Shown here piece after piece: positions 1 through 12,716 of a stretch of 64,000 bases of DNA. Under the pieces are notes generated by a model that searched no databases, had not been told where the DNA came from, and worked only from the letters and a program-made list of their open reading frames with translations. Location of the stretch: the NCBI GenBank assembly GCA_001986395.2, contig MQVO02000001.1, positions 2,046,001 through 2,110,000 on the forward strand, read 5' to 3'. This DNA comes from Irpex lacteus (lineage: Eukaryota > Basidiomycota > Agaricomycetes > Polyporales > Irpicaceae). Position numbers and translations under genes: made by a program. The first letter of the stretch is position 1; the number at the start of each line of letters is the position of its first letter.

Positions 1-2769
1 GCCCAGCAGCGCGGAGATCCTCTTCTCCTTCCGCGAAGCCTTCGTCGTCGTCGTCATCGTGGTACTGGCGATGACCCGTCCGACGGTAAGTTGCGGTCGT
101 GGTACGTCCGCCTTTCGCTCGTTCACGCCGATGACATACCGTGCACGTCTTGGCGTTATGCTCCGGAGCAGAGAAGAACAGTCGTTCCATGTACTCTCCG
201 CGGATCTGAGGGAAAGGAGCGTCCGCCCCGTTCCGTGAGGGTGGCCTCGCGTTGGGTCGTGTGCTCTTCTTCGTCTCCGCGTGGCGTACAGGACTCGATC
301 TGCCTGTCCTCTTCACCGGAGGCGCAGCCTCGATGGAGGACTCGGTATCAGAGTGGTTGTTACCCGCATCGAGACTTGGTGTGTTCAGGCTGCGTTGTTC
401 GTACGAATTACGTGAAGAGCCTTCCATAACAGCAGAAACAGAACGTTCGGAGCGGCGTTCTGCAACTTCCTCTGCGATCCTGTCGAATTCCTCCGGCGTA
501 ACAAACGGCTGTGCCGACGACTTGGGGCGTGGAGAGCCAGCCGTGGCCCGATTGGTGTCCATGGTCTCTCGACGTGCTCTGATGGGCTCGGGTTGAACGA
601 TAGATTCCTGGGATAGGGATCTGTTGTCGGCCTCGTCTTCAGATTCTACTTGCGGCTGCTCGCGAGAGAGATCGTCGCTTTGGTCATCAACCTCCCGCGA
701 CCTTTCCCGCGCCTCGCGCCGTTCCTTGAGGCCCTCATCGACCACGCCACGGAGCACCTCCACCTCGCCGCCAAGTCGCTCTACTTCTTGACGAAGTTGA
801 TCGATATCGCGACCTTTCTCTTTCAGTGCACGCGCATCTGAGTCCCGTAGTGTACGAAGTTCCTGAAGGAGCTTATGATAGTCAGAAAGCTCGGTAGTCA
901 ACCGGGAGAGATGAGATCGTAATGTCGAGATAAGGTTCTCCAAAGCTGAGCTAAAATCAGAACTCAGGCCAACTTTGTAATCAGTAAGACACGAACCTTT
1001 CTTCTCCTCGACTGCCTCCTTATACCTGCTGACATCGCCGTCGTCCTCTTCCACCTCAGCCACCCTTGCATGTTTACTTCGCGTCCGCTTTTGATCATCC
1101 AGCTGGCTGATGGTTCGCTCCCGCTCGAGCACCCGAGTACGCTCTTTCGCCACTTGGTGTTTACAGTCCTCAAGCTCGAGCTCCAATTCTCTTACGCGAC
1201 GACGAGAAACACCGTGCTCAGACTCGAGGTATGCGAGCTTCGACTGGATAACATTGAGCGCTGTTGCTAGGCGAACTGGGGACGTTCAACGCGTGATCAA
1301 ATCTGTGTTAATTGGGAGCATACTCACCATCCAGTTCGTCGTCTTTCAGTTCATAGCCCAGATAATCCTGTCCAAGCTTCTTGGCCGGAGACGCCACGAT
1401 GTTCGTGAGGCCAGTGACATCAGGCAAATAGACCTTAGCTCTCATAGGCGTGCGAGAAGTTCGAACAGGGAGCGCCTGCACTGGCTGCTCCTGTAATTCA
1501 GTGAGGACACTTCGTAGCGGAACCTTGTTGCTGTCCGTGCGTGTGCGATTTTTCTCGCGAACGGTACTGTGAGCAAATGCGGGACGGTCCTCTTCCGCAG
1601 AGGGACGGTTTCGCTCCGCGTGTATCTCCTTAGCAAGACCCCGAGCCATCTTCGTGAACTTGGAAGGGATGCGATCTGACTCCGTTGGAGTGGGAGGGAA
1701 GACATTGACCTCTGGTTCGACGGGAGCGACGTACGAGAGAGACTGTTGATAGATACGCGAGTAGGAATTGTTACCCCTGCCGCGAGATCGTGGCGTAGCA
1801 ACATCGTCCTCGTCTTCGTCCACAACGGCGACGACAGAGGCTCGGGTGACCCCTGAGGACCTACGCGGAGGACGGGGGGATTGGTGTGCAAGTGTCGCTT
1901 TGGACCTTGGTTGAGACGCAGCTGCTCGCGTAACGGCCTGCGTCTGGCCATTCCGCGGTCGTTTAGGCGAGAACGCTATGTGATGCAGCGTGTCAGAGAG
2001 TTTGGGGCGTGGAGACATAGGTGTCGAAGGCCGTGATGAGCTCGAAGTACTGCTTGAGGAACGAAATTCAGGGATGGGGGCAGCCGGCCGATTTGTGGAC
2101 AGGACACGCTCAATCTCAGCGCTGTCATCCACGACAAGTGGATCAAAATCAACCATAGAGACCTGATATAGAAAATATGTGAGAAGAGAGATAGGCATCA
2201 CTGGGCAGGACCGTCGGCCACTTTCCCACAAGCGGTAACGGGAATCCATGAATACGCACAAATTGTTTTGACTTGGTAGAGTCTGCATCAAGACCTGGTA
2301 TACGGGTGCCAAAACCTGCGATAATTCCTTGCAATGGCCTATCGGGGTCATATTCTGCCCCACTGAAGCTGACGTCGCGTCTTGCACCTCTGCCCCCAAG
2401 GCCAGCGCTGAGCGTGAGTGCACTGGCATGATGTGCCGCCGTCGACATTGTTCTCCCCTCGTATGGGCTGATGCCCTCGTCATCTTCCATCGTTCGATAC
2501 GACCACCCGTTGTACTGCGAGTGCTCGTCGGCGGGGTCGAAATGGTCTCTTGACTGATGGTCGAAAGAGGAGAATCCGTCGAAGCCTCCAGGGCCAGAGT
2601 TGTGTCTAGGATACTCTACATCGGAGTAGTCGTCGTCTTCGTGTGCCGATGAGAGGTGTAGAGAGATGTCGGTCTGTTGTAGGTTCTGTTCGAGCTGTAT
2701 TCTGTCGTTCTCCAGCTCATCACCCTGGATGCCTTGCTCGCTGTTCGCTGACCTAGGGCGGACGGGCAT
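1..2769 (-). CDS. PPC89/Cep57-like spindle pole body protein, 3' end cut off
   Basis: Probable microtubule-organising-centre scaffold. Translating the minus strand gives exon 1 (2260-2769), an intron at 2163-2259, exon 2 (1328-2162), an intron at 1276-1327 (GTGAGT...CCCCAG), then a long coiled coil. About 170 acidic N-terminal residues are followed by a Ser/Pro-rich low-complexity region and the segment LPDVTGLTNIVASPAK. Next come heptad-rich helices (QSKLAYLESEHGVSRRRVRE, then ELELELEDCKHQVAKERTRV). This layout matches my memory of fungal Ppc89/Cep57 proteins. Near the window edge a basic block with RMERLFFSAPEH-like spacing and a CxxC (TCTVCHRR) resembles the C-terminal microtubule-binding region of this family. 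A further 51 bp in-frame intron near 960-1010 is likely. The start at 2769 is the first ATG of the open frame. The 3' end and stop lie outside the window. Family assignment is from recall, without a database search. Confidence 0.62.
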
Positions 2770-3006
2770 GATGCGTATGTCTCAGGTATCGCAAGAGCAA
2801 GAAATAATAGCAAATCAAGGGCAAGAATGGCGGCGGAGGACCCGAGGCTGGAAGGGGTTGCAGATCAACCCGCGAGACGACAAGACGCGGCACTTCCAAC
2901 ATCCTGTCCACGTGATCGCATCTAGTCGGGAGTTGCCGGTCTCTGGCCTCCTCAATGGGGCAGGTATAATCACGATGAACTTGAACGAGGTCAAACAACA
3001 ATACTT
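2770..3006. promoter_or_regulatory. Divergent promoter, PPC89-like / HIT gene
   Basis: A 237 bp gap separates two start codons that point away from each other, so it must hold both promoters and 5' leaders. I see no convincing TATA box. The assignment rests on position only. Confidence 0.5.
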
Positions 3007-3716
3007 ATGACCTCGTTCATCATCAAAGCCCACGAAGGCCGCAACCTACCAGAGGCCTGGAAGACTGATCCTGACTGTGCGTTTTGTCGCATTCTGAGAG
3101 GCCAGGCGCCAGCTTTCAAGATCTTCGAGAACGAACTGGTCATCGCAATCCTAGGTAATACCTCACCGGTAATGTAGCCTGCCCCTTGAGTTAACGCTGT
3201 TTGCAATATTTCATTAGATATCCAACCCCTGAGGGCAGGCCACACGTTGGTGATCCCAAAGACCCATGTCTCGCGAGTCTCAGAACTGCCAGAACAGTTC
3301 GCAGCTGCTGTTGGTGCTGCCGTGACAAAGGTATCTAATGCGTTAACGCAAGGTACTATGTCTCTCGTCACATCCACAGTGAAATAGCACCAACTGAGAG
3401 ATGTGAGTAGCATTGGGCAACACTGGGCTGAACGTCGTCTGCAACCAAGAGTACGCTCAAGCAGTTCCACACGTTAGTCAGGTTCAATTAGAGCTACCTG
3501 GCTTTTCAACGCAGCTGATGCTGTGATTCTAAGGTTCACTATCACATAATCCCCGCCCCTGACTTCACGAAACCGAAGCCTCAAGCTTCCGTGAACGATC
3601 ATAGGACGAGAGCACTGACGCAGAAAGAAATGCACAAAGCCGAGTTTGAATCGCGTGGCGATCTAGACGACGATGAAGGGAACGAACTTGCTTCGAAGAT
3701 CCGAGCTCGTCTGTGA
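3007..3716 (+). CDS. HIT-family nucleotide hydrolase (Hnt1/HINT-like)
   Basis: Small histidine-triad hydrolase, probably acting on nucleoside phosphoramidates or dinucleotides in the cytosol. Four exons (3007-3154, 3218-3352, 3411-3472, 3534-3716) sum to 528 nt, giving 175 residues and an exact reading frame. The N-terminal CAFCRILRGQAPAFKIFENE region, the GHTLVIPKTHV strand and the catalytic triad motif PHVHYHIIP are all visible. The last intron (GTTAGT...TAAG) splits the active-site motif just before the valine. The C-terminal tail after the triad is about 50 residues, longer than in minimal HINT proteins and rich in charged residues. Introns are 58-63 bp. The substrate cannot be deduced. 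Confidence 0.9.
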
Positions 3717-4373
3717 ATGGAAGTACGGCGTTGCTTTGTTATGCTACAAATCCATTCATTCTCCGTGCTCCCTGTTCACTTGCGTACAGTGTATCATGTA
3801 TCATGGCCTGCCACGGCGTTATCAGGCAACATGGCTTGTAGCTTAGTATAGCTCACACTCAGGCTGGCACGCTAGCATTCCGAGTATCAAGTTGTCAATT
3901 GGACAAAGATTCGAAAACAGAACATGAAGCCCAGAGCACAATCGAGAGGCGCGTAGACGAGATTTACATGAATGCATAAGATCAAAGAAACAAGTTCGCA
4001 ATCGCGTGCACCGAAGGTATCATTGGCGTGGAATGAGAGAGCCATAGACACGTTACGGCGGAGCATGCGAACAGAAGAGTGGTGTGGTACCGAGTACCGA
4101 GGAAGTCGTCAGAACGAGGTGAGAATATAAGAGAGGAATACCACGTACGAGTAAGTTATCGTGACCATAGGAAACTTGATAGTACGAGCGAGAGACGTTG
4201 ACTCGCAAACCGAAACGGTAGCGGAGTCACCCACCATCCCTCCCGCCATCCCGCTCGCACTATGGTCTGTTCGTCTGCGGGAATGTCATCAGCGATAGAT
4301 TCGAAGTAGTTGCCAAACCAAACCATGTCCCCGGTGAGATACGCGTTTGAAGCGTCTCGCGTCTTCAAGAGTT
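3717..4373. other. Intergenic, no gene seen
   Basis: Holds the 3' flank of the HIT gene. Open frames are short, without codon bias or recognisable domains. No RNA gene was recognised. Confidence 0.6.
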
Positions 4374-4870
4374 AAAGCTTCAGGCTGCTTGTGGACGCGC
4401 ATTGAAATTCCTTGGCAATGGCACGATCGCCCATTTTATCATATACCCGAAGGCATCTCATATCTAAAGCGGGGTATAATATCAGTGGAAGGCCGAGATA
4501 TAGAGGGCAAGCGACGTACTTTTTTCTTGCGATTGATTCTTCGTCAAAGCTTCAGGCTGCTTGTGGTCGCTCATTGAAATTCCTTGGCAATGGCACGACC
4601 GCCCATTTTATCATATCTAAAGCGGGGTACTTGTCAGTCGAAAGTATAAATGTAGAGGGCAAGCGACGTACTTTTTTTTTCTTGTGCTTGATTCTTCGTC
4701 AAAGCTTCAGGCTGCTTGAGGTCGCGCATTGAAATTCCTTGGCAATGGCACGACCGCCCATTTTGTCATATACCCGAAGGTATCTCATATCTAAAGCAGA
4801 GTATCACGTCAGTCGAAGATCGAGATGTAGAATGTAAGCGACGCACTTAATCTTGTGTGTGATCTTCGTC
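4374..4870 (+). repeat. Three-copy tandem repeat, ~155-172 bp unit
   Basis: The unit starts with AAAGCTTCAGGCTGCTTG at 4374, 4546 and 4701. It continues through ATTGAAATTCCTTGGCAATG and GCGACGTACTTTTTT to TCTTCGTC. Copy 1 is 172 bp. Copy 2 is about 155 bp and lacks roughly 19 bp around the ACCCGAAGGCATCTCAT segment. Copy 3 is complete at its start but diverges towards its end. No protein frame is conserved through all copies, so it looks non-coding. Confidence 0.85.
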
Positions 4871-5290
4871 CGAAGACTTTGTTTTTTCTGGCGAAGCGCA
4901 GACAGGCATATCAGCGTGTATCTGGAGAAAGGGGCAGCAGTTAACGTACTTTTTTTTTCGTTTCTTCACCCGAAGGCTTTTATTTCTGAACCAGGGGAAG
5001 ACGTCAACTTGAGGATCGGATAGCGAGAAGCCATAAACGTACTTTTATTTTTTTGTCTTCGCCCGCAGGCTTTTTTTTAGTCTTCACCCGTAGGCTTTTT
5101 ATTTTCTGAGATGGTGTCAGCTTGGTGATCATACACGTAGGAGGTATGAAAAGTGACGTTACTTTTATCTTTTGGTATCTTGTGTCTTCATCCGTGGGTA
5201 TTTTTTTTATTTCTAAGACAAGGTTCAGCTCGAGGTGAACTTCAGACGAAGCAAGCCACGAACAACGCACTTTTCGATATTTATGTTCTG
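4871..5290 (+). repeat. Degenerate array of TCTTCRYCCG-AGGCTTTTTT units
   Basis: At least four imperfect units share the pattern TCTTC[A/G][C/T]CCG[A/C/T]AGGCTTTT plus a T-run, followed by a CTGA[G/A]..AGG..GTCA[A/G]CTTG block. It follows the longer tandem array directly and shares its TCTTCGTC...AGGC core, so it is probably an older decayed part of the same array. Confidence 0.65.
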
Positions 5291-5674
5291 TGTTAATCCT
5301 GAGGCTTTGTTCTGGAGATAGTGTATGCGTTAACCATGAACAAGGGCTAAGGCAACAACAAGGGACATACTCATTTTATCTTCGCCGGTCTTGCGTTGTT
5401 TCCGGTAAGTGTTGATACCTAGGAACATGTCAGAAATATCCTAGGCGCGGAGGTAGAAGGCATATGCACTTCGTCGACCTTCACGGTAGGCTTCGTCAAG
5501 GTATGTTGCTGCTAGGGAAGATAGAAGACGGCTCGGGTCAGGTCCACGTATGACACGAAGCCTTAGAGCACATACCTTGACCTCTTGTCTGTGATCCTTC
5601 GTGCATCATCTTTGGTCAACTTGAGAGTGCCGTGTTGAATAGTGTTGATAGGGATACTGAGTGTTGTTGTCGAT

Positions 5675-5750
5675 GTCGGTGTCGGTGTCGGTGTCGTTGG
5701 TGTTGGTGTTGGTGTTGGTGTTGGTGTTGGTGTTAGTGTTGGTGAAGTCG
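5675..5750 (+). repeat. Hexanucleotide minisatellite (GGTGTC/GGTGTT)n
   Basis: About twelve near-perfect hexamers, starting as GTCGGT units and switching to GTTGGT units. On the minus strand the hexamer reads as a Thr-Asn/Thr-Asp run inside a 213-codon open frame. I treat that frame as chance: no domain, and the rest is Ser/Thr/Pro low complexity. Confidence 0.9.
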
Positions 5751-8062
5751 GTGTCGACGAGGTCGGTGGCGACGAGGTCGGGTGGCGATAAGGTCAGTGT
5801 CGGCGTCGACGTCGACAAGTACGTGTCGGGGATGAAGGGGGGTGAGAAAGACGTCGATGTTGGTGACGACGATGATGTGGGGGTTGCCAGTGGTTGAAGA
5901 GGTTGACATAGACCTGCGTAGAAACATGAGGTCGTGTCAGGTTCGGGGGTGACTACGATGTCAAACATACCGTACTCAAGACCCAGGTTCTCGTAGGTCT
6001 GGGAGACCAGAGAAGTGGTTGAAAGAAGTGCGACTGAGTGGATAGGGTCGCGACAGGTAGAGAGGTTGAACTTTGAACATCGACGACTGAGACGTCCATG
6101 GTGCCAGTGAGTGAGGGACGAGGCGATGAGGCATGGAGTAGGTGTGGACGTGCATGGTGGTAACCATGTTCGCGCTGCAGTTGCATGTTGAACATGGGGG
6201 TGTGGGTTCCGATTTCCCAAATCGGTCCTTGAGATCTCATTCATCAAAACAACACTACTGGGGCCTCTTTTTCGTCACATGACTACACTTGACACGGGGC
6301 GCTACTATGTCTGTTCCGCCATAGGCCGATACCTTCCCAATGGCACCGCCAAGTATACGTTTTTCGAGTTTACCATCGCTCTTGAGTATTTCGTTGCAGT
6401 AGCTGACTACGTAACACTCCGTGCCATATATACATGCTGCAAGTCGCTTATTGGATGCAGTGAAGAGGGATTCATGATGCATTCGCTCGCCTGCCCGCGG
6501 GGCTTTCATTGATAGGACCCCGACTCACTCCCCGTGCGCTTCTTTCGGTCACAGTCTTCCCTCGAAGTAGATGTGCTCACTGCTCGCATACTGTGTATTG
6601 CCATTCTCAGTTGCGGACTGTACACAAAGGCACATAAAACTGAATGGCTTTCACTGCTCGCACTCTTCAAGTTGATTCCACAAGGCACACATAGCTGCTG
6701 GCCGCAGCGCCGTAGGCACGAAGGTCTGCAGCGGTGTGTGCCGGGGTTACGTACAACTCAATGTTACATAGCCGTGCTCCCCTCAAACCCAATACTCACA
6801 TGGAACCATTCCTCTCTCGATTCAAATCAAACGACCTTGTTGTGCAATGCGCGCGCAGCATGCTGCACGCGCAATCCTCTGTCATGCTCCCATAGGAGAT
6901 TTCCGTCAGCACATCTTCCAACACCTGCGGTGTGTATCAAACCCGAGCACATATCTTCAATGAGTGCACACAAATCACGATACCGGTGGCTGCGACCCAA
7001 CTTTCTGGAATTCCTGATTTCAAACTTGGTACCTCCTGATTCCCTCATTTTGTCTTTTCTTTGAGACAACCCTTCAGGCCTCAGGATTTACTTTCAACAA
7101 TACACCTTCCTAGCTATGCTCTCCATACTAGTAGCATACCCACTAACATGACACCTTCGTAGCTACACTCTCCATAGCAGCACACTGATTAACACGGTCC
7201 TCTGCGTGGCGCGACTCAAAGTCATCCTCATAGCGGTACTGTAGTTTAGTTGGTTTTCCTCTTGTATCCTTGTCAGTAGCTGTCGCATGCAGTTGCTTGA
7301 GTCCGAAAGAGGGCCGAAGAGGCATAACAACGTAAAGACGATGCGAGACTTTAGGTAACCTTCTCGACTCGGATATGAAGATACATGGCATGGCCGCAGA
7401 TTTTAGGCAAAGCACTGTCTATATCTTTTCACCTTCTGGGAAATCGGTCGGAGGGCGCCAGCCACTACCCCACGTTGAAGAATAGAGAGAGACTGCAGGG
7501 GGAGAGGAGAGAGGTCTTTATAGTGCTAAACAGACCCTCCCAAAAAGGAAACAAGAAGTTCAACATGCGGCTGACGCCGGCGCGCCTGTCGTCATTGGCT
7601 GACACTCGCGCTCGCGCATCGAGAATGAACTGGCGAGATTTATTAGTCGATGAAATTTCGAGCCTACCCGTACAATGAGAGTGCTTGTATATACGTCTAA
7701 TCCTCTCCTTCATGACCACGGTCGTGTATCTACTGTGATATTATAGTGAGCCGACGGTGATCCAGCCTGGCAGCGATGATATTCTAACGTACCTGATCTT
7801 CGCCCTGCATGTGCGCTGGGTGCTGACATCGTCGCAGCCAACTCTTTCCCTGACGTATATTAAAAGTTTACATTCAATAATGTAACCCACCGATATTTGA
7901 GCTCACCCGAGCTCTGCATCATCTTTTCATCGCCTCTGCCACATATCAAGCTCTCGCCCTGGTGATCCTGAAATAAATGCCTATGCGAACTATAAAGACG
8001 AGTAAATACAGCAATTGATCCAGCAACCAAGTCCACGGAGTATTATGCGGGTATCTAGTACG
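5751..8062. other. Gene-poor intergenic stretch
   Basis: I see no conserved protein, tRNA or intron-exon pattern. GTCG-rich low complexity continues from the minisatellite to about 5830. Open frames of up to 176 codons occur on both strands but have no domain and no compatible splice pattern. The last part contains the 3' flank of the RasGEF gene. Confidence 0.5.
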
Positions 8063-11000
8063 TTAGAGGAATCCACTTTCCTGAAGCAAACGGGCCATTT
8101 TCTCATCTTCCCTCTCACGAGGTTCTCTGTCCAAGCTCTGGTTCCAGAACTGATCGCCGTAATCCACGCCATCGAGGTACTTATCGAATGATTCTTCCAA
8201 GAAGGTTAGGATTGCCGGAACCGTAGAAAAGTTGAATGGCACTGTCTGCCATTGTTTGATGTCTCTGATGACCTCCGCAGCCTTCTGTCGTTTGCGGAAG
8301 TTGATCATGTTACCAGAAACTTTGTCCTCGGCACCATCATTTATGAAAGTCAAGGTAGTCAGATATGTGCCTGAGGGCCCAATTAGCGGCAAGACGAGCA
8401 ATTGAGCGGGACTAGACATACCGATGAACGGAACGCAAGGAGGGGCTATTCTCGCCAGCAGAGAGCGGTAGTTATTGAAGTTCTTATTTGAGTCAATCGT
8501 AGACTCGCAGATATGCAATTGCGACATGAAACGCTGATTGACTTGCTCCCAGGTCCGTTTCAATCGTCGGATGGGAGGAGTGTTCAAACCAGAGGTTATG
8601 GCCACCATTGTCGAGAAGTTTTGCAGATGACGACATCGCTGGAATAGTATATCAGACAGGGTTGTACGAAAGGTCGGCAATACTTACGTCTGCAATGCTG
8701 ATAAAATGTTTAACAACGGTTGCTCGCTTTCTCGAATCTTCCCTGCTCAAGACACTCTCGGCCACCCAGTTCGCAATCTGTTGAGAGGGTTGATGAGTAG
8801 TCCGAAAACCGACGAAGGTCAATACAAACCCTGTTGCTGAGTTGGATAATGGCTGCGATATTGTCGTTGTTCTTGCCGACGCGCTGCTCTCTTGAACGTT
8901 GCAGGCACTCAATCGGCCGGATCTTCTTGTATAGTTTGGCCTCCATGAGGGTCAGCTGTCTTGCCATCTCCAGCGGGTCAATATCGATTAGTTTCAACTT
9001 CTTGGTCGACTTAGGTATTATCGGCGGTGGTGCAGCAGATGGTGTAGCGATTATGGCCTTCGGATGGTCCCCACCTCGTTGCTAAACCCAAAAGTCAGCT
9101 TATAGCCGTGTAAGGCCTTGTTCTGACATACCACTCGGTCGATCAGGACTCCCAGCTGTTTGGCAGCAGCAACACTAGCCGTGGACTCCGCTTGCACACA
9201 GAACTCTCTTATCTTGTCCAATATGTACATATCGTCCTTCTCAAGGATATCATCATCGTTGACCATCGTCCGGAAGGTATTGAGGACACTATCGAAGGCA
9301 TATACATTGAGCTACGAGTTATTATCAGCTCGTAATGCATCTTTGCGCACCGTAATCTAATCGAGGTTTGCTTTTGCTTCGTCCAGTCGTCCAGCTCTTC
9401 TGGTGTCAATCCGCCTGGTGGCTCGATCCAGAAGCGCTGAACTAGAAGGTCAAACAATTCGTCCAGTGTCATGAACGACTTGAAGGTAATCAAGAAATGC
9501 TTTCCGAATTGTGCATCTAATCCTTATGATTAGCGATGCTTGCCGTCGTGAGACCTAGCTTACTCACCAGCCGTCTCGTGAGGTGTCAGCCGTTCAACTA
9601 GAGCTTGTTTCGTGCCCGCCCTCACACTGCCATCCGCCTCTATGATAATCTCCGACTGATCATAATTTGGTCGCAGATACCAAGGTTGCTGATCAGCGTT
9701 AACTTTGTTGATATAGTGCTGGGGGGCCTCTCCGAGTAATTTGATGAGCTTGTTCGTACGAGGAGGAGGAGATTTGCTATTTGACGCTATGTGCTAATTA
9801 TCAGTATTAGAAGCTGATACAAGTAACATCTACTCACGCCCTGCTTCATCGTAAAGCTCCTCATCGTCGAGAAGGTCCAAGTCATAGTCGTGCGACGACG
9901 CGGATGCCACCAGAGTACCTGCTTCGGAAGCCTCGTGCGGAGCCCAGGTGGGTGTAACAGGTTCGCCGTTTCCATCTGATCGAGTTATATCGGACATGTC
10001 AAGCGAAGTCTCACTGGCATGCATGTCGCTGGTGTAGACGTGGGTCAAACTTGAATGTGAGTCCGCGGACGGCATTGTCCTGCGACCTCCACCTTGCCTT
10101 GAGAACGCAAGTTCCATGTCAACAACGTCCTCCTCTGCTTGAGATGCACCACCCTCTGGTGGTGGTACCTCTGATGGTTGGAAAAAGACGCTGCCGCGAG
10201 ACTGTCGCCATTCGATAGAGCTGCTGTATACGGTCTCGGCAAGCTCCGCCTGGTTCTGTCCCAGCATCCATAGTGAATCCAAAGTCGAGGCTACTGATTC
10301 TAGGTTCATGAGTATCGTACGAGCCAAGGAGTCGACATAGTCGTAGCGGCTGGAAGGGGAGCTGTTGATTACATCCGACGAGAGCGGTGCCTGAATAGCG
10401 CCGAGTAGAGTGGCTGCATCGTCGTAAAGTGACTGTATGGATAGCTCCAGTGTACGTTGCATACGTCGGGCGTTGTCAACGGCTTGTAGGTACGGTGGAA
10501 AGTATCCGGTGTCCGCCCGTACTCCATCGATGTCTACATGCTTGGCAATATTAATATCGCAGACGTATACTAATATTGCAGATAGATGAGCAACGACTGT
10601 GCGCCCGTCTATCTGCAATCGATCTGACTCAGTTAGTAAACTCTGTCTCCAGGATCCAACTAACTTTGCGCTTACCAGCATTTGCAGACCGCCAAAGAGT
10701 AGCGAGGTCACCAAGTTGATGTTCCATAGTTTCTATAGATCCCTTCAACTCCTTCACGACCTCGGGCCTCAGCACTCGATGCGGCGCCTTACGACCTTGT
10801 GCGATCGGAGAGTAGCCAAAGCCTTTCCACTCACCGCCTAGGCCAGCACCAGGTAATCCGGGTCCGATGTTATTCGGGGAGAAGACGCCCTGTAACCTGC
10901 GACCCTCCGAGGGTATCAGGGAAGGGTTATCCCGCTGAAATCGCTGAAGCTCTGCCACGAATGCGATCACCGAGCGTTCCAATTCGGCAGCGTCGGATTC

Positions 11001-12716
11001 CATTCGGTTGGGCTTGTCGCTGACAGAGATAGCAGGATCATACTGCATGGCGAGCGCAGAGAGGACTAACTTCGATAGAGTCCCAGCGACTTTCCGATGA
11101 GCAGCTTTCAGATGCGCCTGAAGGGCCTGAGAGTTGGAAGCGTATTTCGCATCGGCGGAGGAGGCACGGGGATAAAGATTGCTGGGGATGTGGCCACTAG
11201 GAGTTGCGGTGACATAGAGAAGATTACGAACTGCGGAAACGACAGAGAGAACGCGGTTATTGACAGCCTGCGCGTGGTCCGGCCTTCGCGCAGTGGTGCT
11301 CGACTGTAGGAAATCGACGACGGCGGAGATGGCGTCCCGTACATGGTCAGAGAGTTCGGTCGGCGATTCTGGAGGATTGGGGGATAGCGTGCGTTGCAGA
11401 ACTTTGGCGAGTTGCTCGGCGGGGGTCATATCGGGTATCGCAGGGAGATCTGGCTGAGCTTGAGCAATTCTGACTGGACGATGCACACCATTTACAGGCC
11501 GAGCTGTGCTCGCCGAAGTCTCCGCCCGGTGGCGCTGAGTGGGCAATACCATATCTTCGTCCTCTGCGAAGAGACTAAGGTGGTCAGCAGAGCTCTGAGC
11601 TCGCTGCCGTGTCCCCTGTCCCCCTTGGACCTCAGAGACAGAAGACTCAGATCTCATTCGGTTCAGCGATGGGGCTGCGAGAGACCCGGCCTGTGGCTGA
11701 GCGTATGCATGGCCATTTACAGGTGCATTGGATGCATTGGGTTGCGGAGGGGTCCACGACAATTCGCCAGTTTCGCGATTCACGTAGTAATACGTTCTTC
11801 CGTCATCCGCCAATCGCCGTACCCAAGGCTCCGGCGTTCTCGATCGTGAGGGAATGCCAAATCCTGCATCCTGCGCGAGGCCGTGCGCACCATATCGCAT
11901 ACTGGTCTGGCGAGAGTTAAGAGCAAGATCGGTGTCCGAGTCGTCTGCGCTTTCCTGAGGCAGGTCGTTAGATCGCTCGCCGGTTTGAGTATTGACATAG
12001 TATATCTTCATTAAGGACAAGAATAAGTCCGCGATGTATACGGGTTTGAGCCAATCATAATTACTTACCCTGCCATCCCCGCCTACCCGTGGCACCCAGA
12101 AATCGTGAGTTTGTGTCGGATCTCTCTGCTGCCTTCCTGCTGATGCCTCTGTATAATATTCCTCTACATCACCCGCCTGTTGAGTATAGCTTGGAGGTGC
12201 ATAGTCCGGGTCTCGATCGAGCCAGTCACCGTCACGGTCGGACTGAGACAGGGCTCTGGACATATTGGATATAGAGACATTTGAGAGACTGGAGGCCATA
12301 GTGTTGGCCATATCGACGACTGGGTCATCCTGCAACGCCGCCTGAGGAGCATCCGAGTCTGATGCCGAGAGCGCAGCCTCAGCTTCCTGGTCCGAGATGA
12401 TTGTAACATAGTTGGAGGGAAACCAGCCACGCTCGTCCGGTCCCAGGAGGCCGTCCCACCAGCCAGTGTCGAGACGAGTTAAGACTTCAATTATGTCGCC
12501 TGCGTGGAATGCCAGCGACGAGGGATCTCTTGTTGTATAGTCATACAAGGCGCGACAAAAGAATGTGGTAATGTACTGCTCCTCTTGGGGTGGGTCGGCT
12601 GGCTCGGCCTGATTAGAGGCATGGGCATGGCTGTCTTCGTAGTTGGGGAGTCCGTTGAGTTCGTTGTGCTGTTGGGAGTAGACTGCGGCCATGATAGTCG
12701 TGTTGGATGGCGGCAA
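8063..12716 (-). CDS. cdc25: Cdc25-type Ras guanine nucleotide exchange factor with SH3 and WW domains
   Basis: Activates Ras by GDP/GTP exchange, upstream of cAMP/PKA and MAPK signalling at the plasma membrane. Ten exons can be placed (12069-12716, 10676-12005, 9838-10623, 9568-9786, 9351-9516, 9132-9288, 8830-9081, 8688-8777, 8422-8638, 8063-8370). They sum to 4173 nt, exactly 1390 residues plus stop. Order: an SH3 domain (about residues 50-110, ALYDYTTRDPSSLAF... GWFPSNYV), a degenerate WW (WVPRVGGDGR/IYYVNTQTGE), a good WW (WVRRLADDGRTYYYVNRETG), a long helical region, RasGEF_N (GKHFLITFKSFMTLDELFDL), and a C-terminal catalytic CDC25 domain (IDPLEMARQLTLME, ANWVAESVLS, PCVPFIG/TYLTTLTFINDG). 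Introns are 50-65 bp with clear branch sites. The start is the first ATG of the frame; a second lies eight codons later. Confidence 0.93.

Noticed and set aside
5606..6247. 213-codon minus-strand open frame containing the Thr-Asn repeat
   Set aside because: Its length is owed to the hexanucleotide repeat; the remainder is low complexity with no domain, splice pattern or homology that I recognise.
6534..7064. 176-codon plus-strand frame
   Set aside because: No domain, unusual Cys/Ser/Leu composition, and an equally long frame on the other strand; treated as chance in a gap.
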